Below, one piece after another: positions 32,519 to 40,318 of a stretch of DNA of 57,562 nt (positions are counted from its first letter, which is position 1; every line of letters begins with the position of its first letter). The translations under genes and the position numbers were made by a program. Under the pieces are notes generated by a model, which was not told where the DNA came from, did not search any database, and saw only the letters and a list, made by a program, of their open reading frames with translations. This DNA is from an uncultured Coriobacteriaceae bacterium. GTDB taxonomy: Bacteria; Actinomycetota; Coriobacteriia; Coriobacteriales; Atopobiaceae. The DNA lies in assembly GCA_900552935.1 (NCBI GenBank), contig USBN01000006.1:1-57562 (forward strand). The letters run 5' to 3'.

Positions 32519-32804
32519 GGTGCTTTCTCCTCCTTCCCAAGTAGATCATCAGCATGAGCGAGATGGCAACGAGGACAGCTCCGACGGTGATGCGTCCCCA
32601 CACTCCGCCTCCGGAGCCAGTCTGTGCGAGGACGCCGGCAGGACCACTCCAAATCTCGGGAGGGATGGTGACGCCCCTCAAAGTAACGTCGGTGCTGCCT
32701 TCTGAGGCGAAAGCGACTCTTGGGGCGAGTGCAAGGTAGGCGAAAATGCTGCCAAGCAGCTTTTGGGCGGTGGATATGGCGTGCCTCGTTGGCTTACGGC
32801 TCAT
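32511..32804 (-). CDS. Small LAQTG-type wall-anchored protein
   Basis: A 97-residue sortase substrate. It has a signal peptide (IFAYLALAPRVAFA), about 30 exposed residues, and the sorting signal LAQTG followed by GSGGG. A hydrophobic segment (ITVGAVLVAISLMLMIYL) and the basic tail GRRRKHHA complete the signal. The mature wall-linked peptide would be only about 35 residues, so it probably serves as an anchor or adaptor rather than a ligand-binding protein. Its ATG overlaps the stop codon of the upstream secreted-protein gene (ATGA), and its end overlaps the next gene, indicating tight translational coupling and fixed stoichiometry. The frame extends further upstream, but there it only shadows the 208-residue gene. 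Confidence 0.82.
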   Translation of the reverse strand: MSRKPTRHAISTAQKLLGSIFAYLALAPRVAFASEGSTDVTLRGVTIPPEIWSGPAGVLAQTGSGGGVWGRITVGAVLVAISLMLMIYLGRRRKHHA

Positions 32805-33427
32805 GACGTTGCCTGTTCGCCGGCGTGGGCGCCAGGGGCGAGGGTGAAGGTGACGGTGCCGATGTGGACGGGCGAGGAGATGTCCGTGGCTACTCGCCCG
32901 ACGGTGCCGGAGGTCTCGAGCTTGATGTCGTCGGTTTCGACCGCGTCGCTCTGGTAGGTCATGTTCCACTGGGAGCTCGTGATGTCGATGCCGCCATCCG
33001 TGGCGGCAGCGGCGGCACGGACGGGCGCTCCGGTAGGCCCGAGGGACCAATCGATGGAGTCGTCCGCGGCAGAGATGTCCTCTGTGTGGTTCCATCCGTT
33101 GTTGGAGGTCACCTTCACGTTGGTGACCTTGAGGCCGTAGGCGGAGAGGTTCTCGATGCGCGTCGCGTCTGCGGTCGGGCCGGTGAGCGTGCCGTCGGAG
33201 GCAGCTACGAACGGGATGACGGTTGGCACTTTGAAGCGTAGGTTGCTGTCATCCGCCTGGACGGTCACCTTGGTGTTTCCGGTGTTGCCCTCCGCTGCGA
33301 TTGCCGGTATGGGGGAGAGTGTGGCAAGGGTCGCGCCCGCCGCGGCGGTCACGGCGAGGCGTCTCAACGCCAGGCGCACCCACTGCCGGCAGAACCTCTC
33401 CTCAGGACGTGTGTCTCGTGCGTTCAT
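32801..33427 (-). CDS. Secreted protein of the sortase locus
   Basis: A 208-residue protein. Its N-terminal basic segment and hydrophobic stretch end in AIAA (cleavage near residue 44). The mature domain includes FKVPTVIPFVAASDGTL, ATRIENLSAYGL and DWSL, a pattern repeated in the C-terminal domain of the 437-residue protein. There is no anchor. AAAGGAGA precedes the ATG. It is translationally coupled to the LAQTG gene. The domain loosely resembles WxL-type beta-sandwiches by its W-x-L element, but I do not assign it to that family. Confidence 0.75.
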   Translation of the reverse strand: MNARDTRPEERFCRQWVRLALRRLAVTAAAGATLATLSPIPAIAAEGNTGNTKVTVQADDSNLRFKVPTVIPFVAASDGTLTGPTADATRIENLSAYGLKVTNVKVTSNNGWNHTEDISAADDSIDWSLGPTGAPVRAAAAATDGGIDITSSQWNMTYQSDAVETDDIKLETSGTVGRVATDISSPVHIGTVTFTLAPGAHAGEQATS

Positions 33428-33471
33428 TTGATCTCCTTTCGTTGTGTCGGGGGAATGCCCCGCTGACGGCG

Positions 33472-34134
33472 TTAGTTGGTGGCAGGATTTGCGCCGGGCA
33501 CGGAGGCCCCGGTCGTCGAGTCGAGTGGCTTTGTGGCGGTCGTCGCCGAAGCCACCGCGTCCGTGGCGCTGTGCGAGCTGGTTGCCGCCTCGCTGGCACC
33601 GGGCGTCTCTTCGCCTGCGTCGAGGTTCGTTACGGGAATGACTTCCACCTCGATCGCGGTGGGCGACCCGTGGTCTTCGAGGGTTTCAGCATCGAGGGCC
33701 TGAACCTCGACGCGAGCGGTTCCCTCCTTCGCCTTGGGCGCTCGCACGGTCTCGATCCGCTCCCCCGGCATGAGAGGGTCAGACTCGTAGACGCAGGTGT
33801 CGTCCTGGGTTATGACAAAGCGTTGGTCAAACTTGTTGTCGCCGACGTTTTCGAGGCCAACTTGCAGCTCATGGCTTGATTCGTCGAGCTTGAGGTTGGG
33901 GAGTACGCTCACCGTCATCATGTTCTCGGCGACTTCACGGTCGAGTTCGGCCTGGATCTCCTCACGGCTCTGCCCCTCTTGGGCCGAGGTGAGGAGGGCT
34001 CCGGAGCCAAAATCGATCCCGCTTCCAAGAACGACGGCAATCGCTGCTCCCACGCACGCGACAAACCCCGCTACCAGGATCGGCCATCTCCGACGGGGCC
34101 TCTCCTCCGGCAGACGGAACTGTCCCGCCCTCAT
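33472..34134 (-). CDS. Single-pass membrane protein of the sortase locus
   Basis: A 220-residue protein. It has a basic cytoplasmic N-terminus (EERPRRRW), one membrane segment (PILVAGFVACVGAAIAVVLGS), and an extracellular beta-rich domain (TVSVLPNLKLDESSHELQVG.., with ITQDDTCVYESDPLMPGERIETV). A Thr/Ser/Ala-rich tail of about 50 residues ends the protein. GGAGG seven bases before the ATG at 34134 sets the start. It could be a membrane-side partner that holds or assembles the secreted components. No known domain is recognised with confidence. Confidence 0.72.
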   Translation of the reverse strand: MRAGQFRLPEERPRRRWPILVAGFVACVGAAIAVVLGSGIDFGSGALLTSAQEGQSREEIQAELDREVAENMMTVSVLPNLKLDESSHELQVGLENVGDNKFDQRFVITQDDTCVYESDPLMPGERIETVRAPKAKEGTARVEVQALDAETLEDHGSPTAIEVEVIPVTNLDAGEETPGASEAATSSHSATDAVASATTATKPLDSTTGASVPGANPATN

Positions 34135-34316
34135 TGCGATGCCTCCGTGATTGGCCGTGGTGACGCAGTCGCTCGCGTGCGCTCGCCTTCGCCCAGTGCC
34201 TGGGCACGGCCCGCATGTCCGGGTCCGGGGAATGCGCCACCCCTCATCTGGTCCGCGCCGCGCGACCTTATCGTGCGGACAATTCTCGTCCGGGATCTGC
34301 TCTTCGTCGCTTTCAT
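34131..34316 (-). CDS. Small basic ORF leading the sortase locus
   Basis: A 61-residue Arg-rich peptide (MKATKSRSRTRIVRTIRSRG..) with an excellent ribosome-binding site (AAGGAGGAG) and a stop codon that overlaps the next start (ATGA). Those two features are the only evidence that it is translated. The composition is low-complexity, no signal peptide is present and no family is recognised. It may be a coupling or leader peptide for the downstream membrane protein. Confidence 0.45.
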   Translation of the reverse strand: MKATKSRSRTRIVRTIRSRGADQMRGGAFPGPGHAGRAQALGEGERTRATASPRPITEASQ

Positions 34317-34663
34317 CTGCTCCTCCTTTTCGCGTTGGTGGAAGGAGCATAGGGAGGGGACCTGACAAGAATGGGTATGCCTGCCGACAGGATTCTTACC
34401 GAGCAGCTACGGGATGGGGCGAATTCCGTGGTCGTCATAGGCCGGCGGTAAACGTTGGCGTTTGGCCTGTGAGCGGCACTAAAGGCAGCCACATTCTTGC
34501 ACATCCACAACCGCTTCATTCCTGCGGCACCACTTTGATTGTTGAAAGCCGGAAAAGGCCAGGTCAGACGGATGACATGGCATCACGCCTTGCTGCCAAG
34601 CGTCCTCTTCTCGCACCTGGTGCTCTCCCTGCGGACGCTTGCTGTGTTAGAATCATCCGGCAT
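34317..34663. other. Gap between the sortase locus and tRNA-Gly
   Basis: About 350 bases without a supported gene. It must hold the leftward promoter of the surface locus; AAGAAT (34369-34374) and ATTCTT near 34392 form an inverted pair that could be an operator. A TAGAAT (34648-34653) is positioned as the -10 for tRNA-Gly, with no good -35. Confidence 0.45.
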
Positions 34664-34738
34664 GCGGGCATCGCCAAGTGGTAAGGCAACGGCTTCCCAA
34701 GCCGTCATTCGCGGGTTCGAATCCCGTTGCCCGCTCCA
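34664..34738 (+). tRNA. tRNA-Gly (anticodon CCC)
   Basis: A 75-base cloverleaf with encoded CCA. The acceptor GCGGGCA pairs with TGCCCGC, the anticodon loop is TTCCCAA, and the T-arm is GGGTTCGAATCCC. A terminator follows ten bases later. Confidence 0.96.
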
Positions 34739-34748
34739 TGAGAGACAG

Positions 34749-34777
34749 GGCCCGGCGCATGCGCGTCGGGCCTTTTT
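34749..34777 (+). terminator. Terminator after tRNA-Gly
   Basis: A 10-bp stem GGCCCGGCGC/GCGTCGGGCC (one G-T pair) with a 4-base loop is followed by five T residues. Confidence 0.9.
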
Positions 34778-34876
34778 CGTGCCGGTTTGAGACGACGGCC
34801 GTTGGGTACATCACAAGACGCGTGGTTGGGTACACAGCATTCGCGTGTCTCCACGCGCCAAGTCGAAAGGAATTCC

Positions 34877-36157
34877 ATGAGCGACATCCCCATGAGCGAC
34901 GCCGAGTGCGCGCTCTCCATGAAGCGCCTTGAGCCCCGTCAGCGCCTCTACGCCCAGCTCCTCGTGCGCAATGGCGTGAACATCCAGCCTGATCAGGAGC
35001 TTGTCGTTTCCGCTCCTGTCGAGGCCGCGGACTTCGTCCGCCTCGTCGTCGCTACCGCGTATGAGATGGGCGCTGGCCACGTCACCGTTCTCTGGGGCGA
35101 TGACGAGCTGTCGCGCCTCGAGTACGATAACTGCCCGCTCGAGCGGTTCAGGAAGCTCCCCTCCTGGAAGGTCGAGCAGATGAATTCGCTCGCTCGCGAG
35201 GGCGCGGCGTTCCTCTGGCTTGATGGCGAGGATCCGGACGCTCTCCTTGAGATCGATCCCGCGAAGCCGGCCGCCCGCTCCGCCGCGTCGCATCGTCAGT
35301 GCACGGAGTATCGCCACGGCCTCGACTTTGGCGAGAACTCCTGGTGCATCGGCGGCGTGCCGGTCAGCGCCTGGGCGCACAAGATCTTCCCGAGCCTTTC
35401 TCCCGCAGAGTCCATGCTGCGTCTTTGGGAGGCGATCCTCGAGACCGTCCGTATCGTCGACGAGGACCCGGAGAGTGCCTGGGAGACTCACGACGCCACC
35501 CTCGTCAAGAACAAGCGTCACCTGAACGAGGCTCACTTCGACGCGCTTCGCTATGTTTCAGAGAACGGTACGAACTTCACCGTTGGCCTGCCTGCCCGCC
35601 ATGTTTGGGAGGGCGGTTCTGCCATGACGAAGGACGGCGTGAGGTTCTTCCCCAACATGCCCACCGAGGAGGTTTTCACCTCTCCTGACCGCAACCGTGC
35701 GGACGGTATCGTCCACTCCGCGCTTCCGCTCGTTCACAACGGCTCTGTCATCCGCGATTTCTGGCTCAGGTTCGAGGCTGGCCGCGTGGTCGAGTTTGGT
35801 GCCGAGCAGGGTGAGGAGGTCCTGCGCCACATCATCGAGACGGACGAGGGGTCCCACCACCTGGGCGAGTGCGCGCTCATCTCGAAGAATACGCCCATTC
35901 GCCAGAGTGGCCTGCTCTTCTATAACACGCTCTATGACGAGAACGCCAGCTGCCATCTCGCTCTGGGCATGGGCTTCCCGGATTGCTATGAGAACGGCGT
36001 CAACATGGACAAGGAGTCTCTGCTCGCGGCTGGCGTGAATGACTCCGCCACCCACGTCGACTTCATGATTGGTGCTGATGACCTCAACATCTTCGGCATC
36101 ACCGCTGATGGCGAAGAGGTTCCCATCTTTGACCACGGTCAGTGGAGCTGGGAGTAG
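34877..36157 (+). CDS. M29-family metallo-aminopeptidase
   Basis: A 426-residue thermophilic-type (AmpS/PepS) aminopeptidase, cytosolic and dimeric in studied members. Predicted metal ligands lie in HHLGECALIS (Glu), LYDENASCHLALG (His) and THVDFMIG (His, Asp), and the family segment PTEEVFTSPDRNRADGIV is present. The ATG at 34877 has GAAAGGAA before it. Earlier in-frame starts would run into the tRNA terminator. It stands alone between two tRNA genes and probably recycles peptides. Confidence 0.93.
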   Translation: MSDIPMSDAECALSMKRLEPRQRLYAQLLVRNGVNIQPDQELVVSAPVEAADFVRLVVATAYEMGAGHVTVLWGDDELSRLEYDNCPLERFRKLPSWKVEQMNSLAREGAAFLWLDGEDPDALLEIDPAKPAARSAASHRQCTEYRHGLDFGENSWCIGGVPVSAWAHKIFPSLSPAESMLRLWEAILETVRIVDEDPESAWETHDATLVKNKRHLNEAHFDALRYVSENGTNFTVGLPARHVWEGGSAMTKDGVRFFPNMPTEEVFTSPDRNRADGIVHSALPLVHNGSVIRDFWLRFEAGRVVEFGAEQGEEVLRHIIETDEGSHHLGECALISKNTPIRQSGLLFYNTLYDENASCHLALGMGFPDCYENGVNMDKESLLAAGVNDSATHVDFMIGADDLNIFGITADGEEVPIFDHGQWSWE

Positions 36158-36245
36158 CGAGTTCGGGGCGATGGTTGACCAGTTTCCGCGAGGACGCGCC
36201 GTCAGCTCATCATGTGTCCGCTGTATCAGCTAGAATCATGCAGAC

Positions 36246-36321
36246 GCGCCGTTAGCTCAGTTGGTAGAGCAGGGGACTTTTAATCCCAAGGTCCAGGGTT
36301 CGATCCCCTGACGGCGCACCA
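36246..36321 (+). tRNA. tRNA-Lys (anticodon TTT)
   Basis: A 76-base cloverleaf with encoded CCA. Acceptor GCGCCGT pairs with ACGGCGC, the anticodon loop is CTTTTAA, and the T-arm is GGTTCGATCC. A TAGAAT -10 element (36231-36236) lies close upstream. Confidence 0.97.
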
Positions 36322-36331
36322 AGACAGAGTC

Positions 36332-36371
36332 GCAGGCTGGAGTGCTCGGGTGCTCCAGCCTGCTTTCTTTT
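36332..36371 (+). terminator. Terminator after tRNA-Lys
   Basis: GCAGGCTGGAG (36332-36342) pairs with CTCCAGCCTGC (36353-36363), loop 10 bases, followed by TTTCTTTT. Confidence 0.9.
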
Positions 36372-36377
36372 GCGCAG

Positions 36378-36408
36378 TTGGCGGCATGCGCCCTTCGCGC
36401 GGTAGAAT
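36378..36408 (+). promoter_or_regulatory. Candidate purB promoter
   Basis: TTGGCG (36378-36383) and TAGAAT (36403-36408), 19 bases apart, lie 60 bases before the purB start. The spacing is longer than ideal. Confidence 0.4.
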
Positions 36409-36468
36409 TAAGTAGTTGTGCAGATTCGTCGCGCGTCGCGACGCGGGCCAAACCCTTGGAGGAGCCGC

Positions 36469-37815
36469 ATGATCGACCGTTATACCCGTCCTGAGATGGG
36501 CCACATCTTCTCGCTTGAGAACAAGTACGCCATCTGGCAGGAGATCGAGGTCCTCGCCTGCGAGGCCCAGGCCGAGCTTGGCAAGATTGGCATCACCAAG
36601 GACGAGGCCGCCTGGATCCGCGACCACGCCAACTTCGAGAAGGCCAAGGTCGACGAGATCGAGGAGGTCACCCGCCACGATGTCATCGCCTTCCTCACCA
36701 ACATGAAGGAGTACATCGACGCCGACGTTCCGGCTGATGCTCCCAAGCCCAGCCGTTGGGTCCACTATGGCATGACCAGCTCCGACCTTGGCGACACCGC
36801 CCTTTGCTACCAGCTCACCCAGGCCTGCGATCTCATCATCGAGGACGTCCGCAAGCTTGGTGAGATCTGCAAGCGCCGTGCCTTCGAGGAGCGCGACACC
36901 CTCTGCGCCGGCCGCACCCACGGCATTCACGCCGAGCCCATGACCTTCGGAATGAAGTTCGGCTCCTGGGCCTGGGAGCTCAAGCGCGATCTCGACCGTC
37001 TCGTCGACGCGCGCAAGAACGTCGCCTTTGGCGCCATCTCCGGTGCTGTGGGTACCTATTCCAGCATCGACCCGTTCGTCGAGGAGTACGTCTGCGAGCA
37101 CCTCGGCCTCGTTCATGACCCGCTGTCCACGCAGGTCATCTCCCGTGATCACCACGCTTACCTCGCTGGCGTCCTTGCCACCACGGCTGCCACCTGCGAG
37201 CGCATCGCGACCGAGGTCCGCAACCTCCAGAAGACCGACACCCTCGAGGCCGAGGAGCCGTTCCGCAAGGGCCAGAAGGGTTCCTCCGCCATGCCGCACA
37301 AGCGCAACCCCATCACCATGGAGAAGGTCTGCGGCCTCTCGCGCATCGTGAAGTCCAACGCCCAGGTCGCCTTCGACAACGTTGCCCTTTGGCACGAGCG
37401 CGACATCTCGCACTCCTCCGCGGAGCGCGTCGCCCAGGCCGACTCCTTCATCGCACTCGACCACATGTTCCAGTGCCTCATCCGCGTGATTGATGGCCTG
37501 CAGCTCTATCCGGCTCGCATGATGGCCAACCTCAACAAGACCCGCGGCCTGATCTTCTCCTCCAAGGTGCTGCTCGCCCTCGTCGACACGGGTATTACCC
37601 GCGAGGAGGCCTACGCCATTGTCCAGGAGAACGCCATGGCCACCTGGCACGAGGTTCAGGACTGCGTCTCCGGCCCGACCTTCAAGGAGCGCCTCGAGGC
37701 TGACCCGCGTTGCACCGTCAGCGACGAGAAGCTTGACGAGATCTTCGATCCGTGGGACTTCCTGACTCGTGTCAACGTCGTGTTCGACCGCCTCGAGCAG
37801 CTCTCCTTCGAGTAA
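36469..37815 (+). CDS. purB: Adenylosuccinate lyase
   Basis: A 448-residue fumarase-superfamily enzyme that acts twice in purine synthesis (SAICAR to AICAR, and adenylosuccinate to AMP). The signature GSSAMPHKRNP is present, with the catalytic serine loop. MTSSDLGDTA and GRTHGIHAEPMTFG are the other family motifs. GGAGGAG before the ATG at 36469 supports the start. purC lies 4.4 kb downstream on the same strand but not in the same operon. Confidence 0.96.
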   Translation: MIDRYTRPEMGHIFSLENKYAIWQEIEVLACEAQAELGKIGITKDEAAWIRDHANFEKAKVDEIEEVTRHDVIAFLTNMKEYIDADVPADAPKPSRWVHYGMTSSDLGDTALCYQLTQACDLIIEDVRKLGEICKRRAFEERDTLCAGRTHGIHAEPMTFGMKFGSWAWELKRDLDRLVDARKNVAFGAISGAVGTYSSIDPFVEEYVCEHLGLVHDPLSTQVISRDHHAYLAGVLATTAATCERIATEVRNLQKTDTLEAEEPFRKGQKGSSAMPHKRNPITMEKVCGLSRIVKSNAQVAFDNVALWHERDISHSSAERVAQADSFIALDHMFQCLIRVIDGLQLYPARMMANLNKTRGLIFSSKVLLALVDTGITREEAYAIVQENAMATWHEVQDCVSGPTFKERLEADPRCTVSDEKLDEIFDPWDFLTRVNVVFDRLEQLSFE

Positions 37816-37846
37816 GCTCGGCCTCTGCGAAATTCTCGCGCGTGAA

Positions 37847-37878
37847 CCCTCCCGTCAGTGGGGATACTGGCGGGAGGG
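37847..37878 (+). terminator. Hairpin after purB
   Basis: CCCTCCCGTCAGT (37847-37859) pairs with ACTGGCGGGAGGG (37866-37878) with one wobble. There is no proper T-run, so termination may be partial and allow read-through into the TSCPD gene. Confidence 0.55.
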
Positions 37879-37913
37879 CTATTGATAGAAATTGACGAAA
37901 CATGGAGGGGAAC

Positions 37914-38183
37914 ATGTTCACCTACGACTTCCGCCCGAAGGGCGTCTGCTCCCGCATGATTCACATCGCTCTTTCCGATGACGGCTCCACCATCGAGCAG
38001 GTTTCTTTCGAGGGTGGCTGTAACGGCAACCTCAAGGCCATCTCCAAGCTCGTTGCCGGTCATCCGGTCGAGGAGATCTCCAACATCCTTGCTGGTAATA
38101 CCTGTGGTCCGCGCAAGACCTCCTGTGCCGATCAGCTCACGATTGGTCTGCACGAGGCGTCTAAGGCTGCCCGAGAGGCGTAG
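37914..38183 (+). CDS. TSCPD-domain protein
   Basis: An 89-residue protein starting MFTYDFRPKGVCSRMIHI, with SFEGGCNGNLKAISKLVAG and ending CGPRKTSCADQLTIGL. The TSCxD motif and conserved cysteines identify the small TSCPD family, related to the C-terminal domain of B12-dependent ribonucleotide reductases. Its own role is unknown. The ATG at 37914 has GGAGGGG before it. The Tat lipoprotein gene starts ten bases after it. Confidence 0.85.
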   Translation: MFTYDFRPKGVCSRMIHIALSDDGSTIEQVSFEGGCNGNLKAISKLVAGHPVEEISNILAGNTCGPRKTSCADQLTIGLHEASKAAREA

Positions 38184-38192
38184 GGGACCATC

Positions 38193-39431
38193 TTGTCCAT
38201 CCTGCCCAAGAACATATCCCGTCGCGGCTTTCTCCGCGGGACCGCTGCAACCGCTGCCGGTGCGGCGGCGATTTCGGTGCTTTCGTCCTGCAAAGGTTCT
38301 GACACGACTGTTGAGAACGATCCTATCGTCGTGGAGTCTGGGACCGCCACGTACGTTTTGGGGTCTGGCGACATTGAGGGAAAATACCAGGAGGCTAGTG
38401 AGGGCGCGGGCACCGCGTCGCTTGCGGAGGCTGGCTCCTGGAATCTCCCCCTCGGCTGTGTGCTTCGTCCCTCGGAAGGGTCATGGAAGCCCTATGTCAT
38501 GCCGGGCACCTCACCTGCTGCCATGACCTCCGCAGGTGCGTTCTCGATTGCAAGTGGCGCCAATACAGTGTTCCTGTCAGCGGCGACCGCTGGCGGCAAT
38601 TACGTCATTTATGACGCGCAGTGCTCGGACTCCGTGTACGCCTGGATCGAGTTCGACGTCGTCACTCATGACTGGAAGCTCTTCGCGGCCTCCCTTACGG
38701 ATGGCGGTCTTGGTACTGCCTCGGCCCTTTGGCAGGCGGACGCTAACTACGATCCTCCGCTCATGTGCTGCTCGGGCAAGAGCGTAATCTGGCTTGTCAT
38801 GCCTTCAACAGACGGAAGCAACACGTCGGAGCCCTCCTCCTGCTACGTCTGGCAGGCTGGTGCGAGTTCTGCCGACGAGGTGGTTCGTTCGCAGGGGCGC
38901 TTCGGTTGTGCTCCGTCTGTCTCCGATGGCAACGTCGTTCTTGTCCCGCGTGTCCGCGTGAACGATGGGCGCTATTACGGCATCACCGCCTATTCGCTCG
39001 AGAGCAACCTATCTAACCAGGTGGCGCAGCTTGTCCTGCCCGCCTCCGTCACGCCGCTCTCGGCCGTCTACATGGGGGGACAGTTCGTCTTCTCCATTGA
39101 GAAGAACTATGGCGGTAGCACTGGCCTGCTTGGTTCGATGGGCACGTATATCGGTTCGGGAGATGGCCCGTTCATCGCGCTTCCACGCGAACCGGTATCC
39201 GTGGTCGCGGGCAAGGGTGGCGTCTACCTTGTGAAGGTCCGCGCCTCGCACCTTATCGTTGATACGAACGCCCAGACGTATGCCACGCTCGTGGCCCCCA
39301 ACCGATGCCTCGACTTTGGTGATTATCCGGCAAGTATGGGTACGACTTCGACCTTCGTGACCTTCGCCACCGTCAAGGACGAGGACACCGGTTATCCCAG
39401 CTCGGTGAACGTGAGGGCTTGGACCCTGTAG
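38193..39431 (+). CDS. Tat-exported lipoprotein, probable beta-propeller
   Basis: A 412-residue protein with a twin-arginine signal (SRRGFLRGTAATAAGAAA) and a lipobox (SVLSSC, Cys at residue 33). It should fold before export and sit on the outer membrane face as a lipoprotein. The mature part shows repeated beta-rich blocks with Trp and Tyr (PLGCVLRPSEGSW, YAWIEFDVVTHDWKLFAASL, GGVYLVKVRASHLIV), suggesting a beta-propeller. The start is TTG with AGGGGA five bases upstream. No substrate or enzyme motif is evident. Confidence 0.75.
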   Translation: MSILPKNISRRGFLRGTAATAAGAAAISVLSSCKGSDTTVENDPIVVESGTATYVLGSGDIEGKYQEASEGAGTASLAEAGSWNLPLGCVLRPSEGSWKPYVMPGTSPAAMTSAGAFSIASGANTVFLSAATAGGNYVIYDAQCSDSVYAWIEFDVVTHDWKLFAASLTDGGLGTASALWQADANYDPPLMCCSGKSVIWLVMPSTDGSNTSEPSSCYVWQAGASSADEVVRSQGRFGCAPSVSDGNVVLVPRVRVNDGRYYGITAYSLESNLSNQVAQLVLPASVTPLSAVYMGGQFVFSIEKNYGGSTGLLGSMGTYIGSGDGPFIALPREPVSVVAGKGGVYLVKVRASHLIVDTNAQTYATLVAPNRCLDFGDYPASMGTTSTFVTFATVKDEDTGYPSSVNVRAWTL

Positions 39432-39588
39432 GCTTGGAAGCACGGCATCCGTTGCTGCCGGTCTGGCTCGCCTACCCGCCTGCCGCCGACTCGATGTGTG
39501 CTAAAACCCTCTTGTGGGGTAGACTGAACCCAGGAATGCCTGGAGCGCCTATGCCTCCAGGGCACCAAACAGCTGATGGGAGGCCTTC

Positions 39589-40308
39589 ATGGCTTCAGAT
39601 ACGAAAAAGATCCTGCTTGTCGAGGATGAGAAGAACATCCGCGAGGCCGTCGCGGCCTATTTCGAGCGCGAGGGCTATTGGGTCCGCGCCGTGGGCGACG
39701 GCCAGACTGCCGTCGAGGAGTTCGAAAAGCACGGCTTTGACCTCGTTGTTCTCGATCTCATGCTCCCCAAGCTCTCGGGCGAGCGAGTCTGCCGTGCTAT
39801 CCGCGACCAGTCTGACGTGCCCATCATCATGGTCACGGCGAAGGACCAGGTCGAGGATCGCATCATCGGTCTCGAACTTGGCGCTGACGACTACCTCGTC
39901 AAGCCCTTCTCGCCGCGCGAGCTCGTCGCCCGCGTGCGCGCTCTTCTTCGTCGCGCCCGCACGGAGAACGAGCCCACCGTCGAGGTCCTCGATTACGGTG
40001 ACCTGGTGATTAACATCTCTGCCCACAAGGTGACCGTCCGTGGCAAGGAAGTCGATCTCACGGCTTCTGAGTTCAAGCTTCTCGTGACGCTCGCCCGCTA
40101 TCCGGGCCAGGTCTATAGCCGCATGGAGCTCGTGGAAAAGGTCCTCGGCTATGATTTCGAGGGCTACGAGCGCACCATCGACTCGCACGTCAAGAACCTT
40201 CGCGCCAAGCTCGGAGACGATCCGCGCAACCCCACCTGGCTCTATACCGTCCACGGTGTGGGTTACCGCTTCGACGCTCCCGAGCCCGCCGCCAAGGACG
40301 AGAAATAG
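39589..40308 (+). CDS. OmpR/PhoB-family response regulator
   Basis: A 239-residue regulator. The receiver domain has phospho-acceptor D56 (VVLDLMLP), the acidic pair in VEDE, and VTAKD with its conserved Lys. The C-terminal winged helix has VDLTASEFKLLVTLA and ERTIDSHVKNLRAKLGDDP. GGGAGG precedes the ATG. The histidine kinase gene follows ten bases later. The target is not apparent from the neighbourhood. Confidence 0.94.
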   Translation: MASDTKKILLVEDEKNIREAVAAYFEREGYWVRAVGDGQTAVEEFEKHGFDLVVLDLMLPKLSGERVCRAIRDQSDVPIIMVTAKDQVEDRIIGLELGADDYLVKPFSPRELVARVRALLRRARTENEPTVEVLDYGDLVINISAHKVTVRGKEVDLTASEFKLLVTLARYPGQVYSRMELVEKVLGYDFEGYERTIDSHVKNLRAKLGDDPRNPTWLYTVHGVGYRFDAPEPAAKDEK

Positions 40309-40318
40309 CCGGTAAGCA

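Noticed and set aside
36280..37650. 456-codon frame antisense to purB
   Set aside because: Its C-terminal end reads through tRNA-Lys; purB on the plus strand is certain.
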